From DATCSE01 sp036568605 (GTDB lineage: Bacteria > Pseudomonadota > Gammaproteobacteria > Burkholderiales > Burkholderiaceae_C), in contig DATCSE010000217.1 in NCBI GenBank assembly GCA_036568605.1, positions 1 through 9,582 of the forward strand: DNA of 9,582 nt, written 5' to 3'. A program made the position numbers and the translations under genes. Positions within the stretch are counted from its first letter, which is position 1; every line of letters begins with the position of its first letter. Positions 6,631 through 9,582 of this stretch are shown in pieces. The notes under the pieces are model-generated. The model was not told the origin of the DNA. It was given only the letters and a program-made list of their open reading frames with translations, and did no database searches.

Positions 6631-8160
6631 CTACTTCCAGCTCGCCTGGAAGAAGCGCGGCAGCTCGTCGGGCTGGGCGTCGAACTTCAGGTCCGACGTG
6701 TACGCGTAGTTCGTCGAGTACGAGAACATCGGCGCCCACATCGCCTGCGCCGAGATCCGCTGCAGCGCCTGCGCGTACTTGGTCTTGCGCTCGGCCTTGT
6801 CGACCGTGGCATCGGCGGTCTGCAGCAGCGCGATGACCTGCGGGTCCTTCGCGGTGTCGTCCGGCCCGCCCTTGAAGAAGTTGCCGACGAATGCCGACGC
6901 GTCGTTGACGCCGAACGAGCCCCAGGCCTGGAACGACAACGGTGCGCGCCCGGCGCGCAGCTCGGTGCGCAGCGCCGGGTACTGCACGAAATGCAGGCGC
7001 GCGCGGATGCCGACCTTGCGCAGGTCGCCGATGATGGCCTCCGCGTAGTCGCGCTCGCGGTAAGCCCACAGGTCGGTGTCGAAGCCGTTCGGATAACCCG
7101 CCTCGGCCAGCAGGGCCTTGGCCTTGGCCGGGTTGTACTCGTAGGCCGTGACCTTGCTCGTGTCGCAGCCGAACTGGGTGCGGAAGCACGGCGCGTAGAC
7201 GGCCTGGCTGCCGCCGCGCACCAGGCTGTCGGCCAGCGCCTTGCGATTAATTGCGTAGTTCACCGCCTGGCGCACGCGCAGGTCCTTGAACGGCGCGGCT
7301 TCGGGCGTCGTGCCGTTGTTGTTGATCGAGACGAAGCCCACGCGCATGGTCTCGCCGCTGAGCACGGTCAGGCTGGGCGCGGCCTTCAGCGACTCGGCCT
7401 GGTCGGCCGGCACGCGCCAGATCCAGTCCACCGCGCCGGTCATCAGCTGCGCGGCACGCGCCTCGGGGTCGCGCACGACGGCGAACTTCACGGTGGCTAT
7501 GCGCGGCTGGCCCAGCGGGCTGTCCTTGTAGTACGCATTGTTCTTCACCATCGTCACGCCCTGTCCCGGCACGACCGCGGTGATCTTGTACGGGCCGGTG
7601 CCCACCGGCGCCTTGCTGTAGCCCTCGAGGCCCACCTTCTTGAAGTAGGCCGCCGGATAGATCGGCGTCGGGCCGGCGAGGTATTCGAGCGCGGCCGGGA
7701 ACGGCGTCTTCAGCCGGATGCGGACCTGGTCCTCGCCGACTTTCTCGGCACTCTGGATCCAGTCGGTGTTCTGGCGCGTCGCGATCTTCGCATCGGGCGC
7801 GGTCACGACGTTGAAGGTGTAGACCACGTCGTCGGCGCCGAACTTGTCGCCGTTGTGAAAGGTCACGCCCTGGCGCAGCGTCAGCAGCAGCGCGGTCGGC
7901 GACTCCCACTTCCACGCGGTCGCGAGCTGCGGCTTGTACTCGCCGGTCTTCTGGTCGCGGTAGATCAGCGTGTCCCACGCCATCGCGGCGAGGATCACGC
8001 CTTCGCGCATGTTGTTGTGGTACGGACTGACGTTCTCGACCTCGTTGTCCGAGGCGTAGACCAGCGTGTCGTTCGCCTTGCCTGCGTGCGCCGCGATCGC
8101 CGCGGCGGCCAGCGCCAGAACCAGAACCTCTCTCACCACGGTGATGGACCGATAGCTCAT
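6631..8160 (-). CDS. Peptide ABC transporter substrate-binding protein (SBP family 5), DppA-type
   Basis: This 509-residue periplasmic protein captures the substrate and delivers it to the permeases. Residues 1-26 form a signal peptide: a short R-containing N-terminus, a hydrophobic core (about 11-24) and an AHA|G cleavage site with no lipobox cysteine, so it is a soluble periplasmic protein. The mature part fits extracellular solute-binding family 5: GEYKPQLATAW (73-83), the signature FHNGDKFGADDVVYTF (101-116), PVGTGPY (185-191) and LRVRQAVNYAINR (294-306). C325 and C332 are close together and could form a disulphide. ATG 8160 was chosen over an upstream in-frame reading to 8277 because AAGGAG precedes it and the signal peptide begins here. 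It is the first gene of the operon and faces the LysR-type regulator. Ligand class is probably peptide, but the sequence alone does not fix it. Confidence 0.95.
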   Translation of the reverse strand: MSYRSITVVREVLVLALAAAAIAAHAGKANDTLVYASDNEVENVSPYHNNMREGVILAAMAWDTLIYRDQKTGEYKPQLATAWKWESPTALLLTLRQGVTFHNGDKFGADDVVYTFNVVTAPDAKIATRQNTDWIQSAEKVGEDQVRIRLKTPFPAALEYLAGPTPIYPAAYFKKVGLEGYSKAPVGTGPYKITAVVPGQGVTMVKNNAYYKDSPLGQPRIATVKFAVVRDPEARAAQLMTGAVDWIWRVPADQAESLKAAPSLTVLSGETMRVGFVSINNNGTTPEAAPFKDLRVRQAVNYAINRKALADSLVRGGSQAVYAPCFRTQFGCDTSKVTAYEYNPAKAKALLAEAGYPNGFDTDLWAYRERDYAEAIIGDLRKVGIRARLHFVQYPALRTELRAGRAPLSFQAWGSFGVNDASAFVGNFFKGGPDDTAKDPQVIALLQTADATVDKAERKTKYAQALQRISAQAMWAPMFSYSTNYAYTSDLKFDAQPDELPRFFQASWK

Positions 8161-8166
8161 GCGGAA

Positions 8167-8172
8167 CTCCTT
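8167..8172 (-). promoter_or_regulatory. Ribosome binding site for the substrate-binding protein
   Basis: AAGGAG on the minus strand lies six bases before ATG 8160. It decides the start against the longer open frame reaching 8277, whose extra 39 residues would precede the signal peptide. Confidence 0.75.
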
Positions 8173-8260
8173 CGTCGTCATGGCGTGGAACGCGCCCCCG
8201 GAGTCTGAGCAAGAACAGGACCGCATGAGCGTTCCAACTGATAGAGAATGTCGATGCTTC

Positions 8261-8279
8261 CGTTGCCGAATCGGCAACG
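8261..8279. promoter_or_regulatory. Candidate LysR operator, perfect 19-bp palindrome
   Basis: CGTTGCCGAATCGGCAACG has two perfect 9-base arms around a central A. Its inner part, TGCCGAATCGGCA, fits the T-N11-A pattern of LysR-type recognition sites. The centre is 110 bases upstream of the binding-protein start codon. That would suit a recognition site near -65 if transcription starts about 45 bases before the gene. Binding by the adjacent regulator is inferred. Confidence 0.65.
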
Positions 8280-8301
8280 CTCAGGTGACCCCTCAGGACC
8301 C

Positions 8302-9237
8302 GTGCCCAGCACCCCGCCTCTCATCGCCCGCCAACTGCAGGACACCGCGCTGCGCTACTTTCTCGAGGTGGTGCGCTGCGGCTCGATCCGCGAAGCGGCG
8401 CATCGGCTCAACGTCGCGGGCTCGGCGATCAGCCGCGCGATCGCGCAGCTCGAGTCGCTGCTGGACGTGCAGCTGTTCGACCGTCATGCGCGCGGCATGA
8501 TCCCCAGCGCGGCCGGCGAGATGCTCGCGGTGCACGCGCTGAAGTCGGCGCACGATTCGGAGCGGGTCGTGCACGACATTCAGGCCCTGCAGGGCATGCA
8601 GCGCGGGCGCGTGCGCGTCGTCGCGACCGAGGGCTTCGCGATCGAATTCATTCCGCGGCTGATCAGCGAGTTCGTCGCGAAGCACCCCGGCATCCAGTTC
8701 CACCTCGGCGTGCACGGGCCGGCGGAAACGACACGCCGCATCCTGCATGGCGATGCCGACATCGGGCTCACGATGAGCCGCACGCCCGAGGCCGGCATCC
8801 AGGTCGAGCATCTGCAGCCCTCGCCGGTGCTCGCGGTGATGCGCCGCGGCCACCCGCTGACGCAATTCAAGCAGGCCACGTTGTCGCAGCTGCTCGCCTA
8901 TCCGATCGCGCTGCCCGAGCCGGACACCACGGTGCGCCAGCTGTTCGACATCGCGTGCAGCCGCCAGCGCCTGACGGTCGAGCCGGCGCTGACCAGCAAC
9001 TACGTCAGCGCGCTGTTCGGCTTCCTGCGCCACTGCCCCGACGGCGTGACGATCTCCGGCGAGATCTCGATCCGCTACCAGGTGGACCGCCGCGAGCTCG
9101 CGTTCGTGCGCCTGCGCGACCGCGGGCTGGACCTGCGCAACATCGAGGTGCAAACGCTGGTCGGCCGCACGCTGCCGAACGCAGCGCAGGCGTTCCTCCA
9201 GTTTCTGAAGCAGCGGCTGACCGAGCAGGCGCCCTGA
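8302..9237 (+). CDS. LysR-family transcriptional regulator
   Basis: This predicted DNA-binding regulator has 311 residues from GTG 8302. Numbered from there, the winged helix-turn-helix occupies about 16-75, with the typical LRYFLEVVRCGSIREAA, LNVAGSAISRAIAQLE and LFDR...PSAAGE segments. The LysR effector-binding domain follows (about 96-305), beginning GRVRVVATEGF. Its ligand is likely a peptide or amino acid linked to the operon, by inference from context. The start is uncertain. ATG 8248 and ATG 8254 are in frame and would add 18 or 16 residues, but that stretch would place the palindromic operator inside the gene and extends beyond the usual LysR N-terminus. GTG 8302 has AGGA close upstream. 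The gene is divergent from the peptide operon, which it probably controls along with its own expression. Confidence 0.93.
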   Translation: MPSTPPLIARQLQDTALRYFLEVVRCGSIREAAHRLNVAGSAISRAIAQLESLLDVQLFDRHARGMIPSAAGEMLAVHALKSAHDSERVVHDIQALQGMQRGRVRVVATEGFAIEFIPRLISEFVAKHPGIQFHLGVHGPAETTRRILHGDADIGLTMSRTPEAGIQVEHLQPSPVLAVMRRGHPLTQFKQATLSQLLAYPIALPEPDTTVRQLFDIACSRQRLTVEPALTSNYVSALFGFLRHCPDGVTISGEISIRYQVDRRELAFVRLRDRGLDLRNIEVQTLVGRTLPNAAQAFLQFLKQRLTEQAP

Positions 9238-9254
9238 TCAACGGCGTGCAGCGG

Positions 9255-9572
9255 TCAGCCCGCCGCCGGCACCTCGAGCGGCAGCAGAAGCACCTCGCGC
9301 GGCAGCAGCGTTCGGACCGCGGGACGTGCAGGACCCGCGCTTGCGCTCGCAGCCGCACGGTGCCGGCTCGGATGGAACGGATGCGGCGCGTCGCATTGCG
9401 GGCATCGCGCAACGGCCTCGTGGTATACGTAGTCGCATTCGGGACAGCACTCGGTGCCCGAGCACAGCTCCACGGCGGCCAGCTCGGCAAACACCGTCGG
9501 GCGCATCGCGGCGACCAGCGGCCGACAGTTCGCGCAGTCCTCGTGCGGAATCGAATGGTGCGCACAAAACAC
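9255..9572 (-). CDS. Small cysteine-rich protein with zinc-ribbon-like motif, function unknown
   Basis: This 105-residue protein is not one I recognise. Its N-terminal part has a Cys/His cluster (FCAHHS...DCANC: C3, H5, H6, C13, C16). A second cluster has CPEC (43-46) and CPQC (57-60) ten residues apart, the layout of a zinc ribbon or rubredoxin-like knuckle. H64 and H67 follow, and the last 35 residues are Ala/Pro/Leu-rich without motifs. A folded metal-binding domain of about 65 residues is the likely core. The start is taken as GTG 9572 because GGAG lies six bases upstream at the window edge. The frame stays open to the edge, so a longer gene beginning outside is possible. It converges on the LysR gene with a 17-base gap and no visible terminator. 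A gene is favoured over chance because eight of its nine cysteines fall in the two ordered clusters. Confidence 0.6.
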   Translation of the reverse strand: MFCAHHSIPHEDCANCRPLVAAMRPTVFAELAAVELCSGTECCPECDYVYHEAVARCPQCDAPHPFHPSRHRAAASASAGPARPAVRTLLPREVLLLPLEVPAAG

Positions 9573-9582
9573 GATGAGCTCC

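Larger units (their letters stand above)
8161..8301. promoter_or_regulatory. Divergent regulatory region between peptide operon and LysR gene
   Basis: These 141 bases separate the two divergent start codons (8160 minus, 8302 plus), the standard layout for a LysR-type regulator and its target. It should hold both promoters. I could not pick convincing -35 and -10 boxes: TTGGAA on the minus strand (about 8230-8235) is a weak -35 candidate for the operon with no good -10 partner. The clearest element is the palindrome at 8261-8279. Confidence 0.6.

Noticed and set aside
8293..9153. A 286-residue minus-strand open frame opposite the LysR gene
   Set aside because: No family features, Arg/Ala/His-rich composition, and the plus-strand frame is an unmistakable LysR regulator.

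Overview
This window reads as chromosome from a high-GC betaproteobacterium, most likely of the order Burkholderiales. That placement is an inference from the strong G/C bias at third codon positions, the style of the peptide-transporter proteins, and a GTTCGCCCTGAG...CTTCGACAAGCTCAG repeat that is common in that group. No rRNA, tRNA, CRISPR array, transposase or phage gene is visible.

Most of the window (1-8160) is one minus-strand operon for uptake and breakdown of short peptides. Read in the direction of transcription, it holds a secreted substrate-binding protein (8160-6631), two inner-membrane permeases (6603-5686 and 5673-4747), a 357-base gap filled by three tandem hairpin repeats (about 4418-4715), two ABC ATPases (4389-3394 and 3394-2561), and two cytoplasmic M20 metallopeptidases of different subfamilies (2564-1158, carnosinase/PepV-like; 1161 to beyond the left edge, carboxypeptidase G2-like). 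From the first ATPase onward each start codon overlaps the previous stop codon, so translation is probably coupled. The simple model is that the transporter imports a peptide or acyl-amino-acid and the two peptidases hydrolyse it.

A LysR-type regulator is transcribed divergently (8302-9237, plus). The gap between it and the binding-protein gene holds a perfect 19-bp palindrome (8261-8279) with the T-N11-A spacing of a LysR box. It is the best candidate operator for the operon, and it also argues that the regulator starts at GTG 8302 rather than at the upstream ATGs.

Convergent to the regulator, at the right edge, is a small minus-strand gene for an unrecognised cysteine-rich protein with a zinc-ribbon-like arrangement (9572-9255).

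The window looks like well-organised but conventional metabolic DNA. The points most worth a second look are the hairpin array splitting the permease and ATPase halves of the operon, the palindromic operator, the pairing of two M20 subfamilies, and the cysteine-rich small protein. I saw no convincing sign of a wholly new system.
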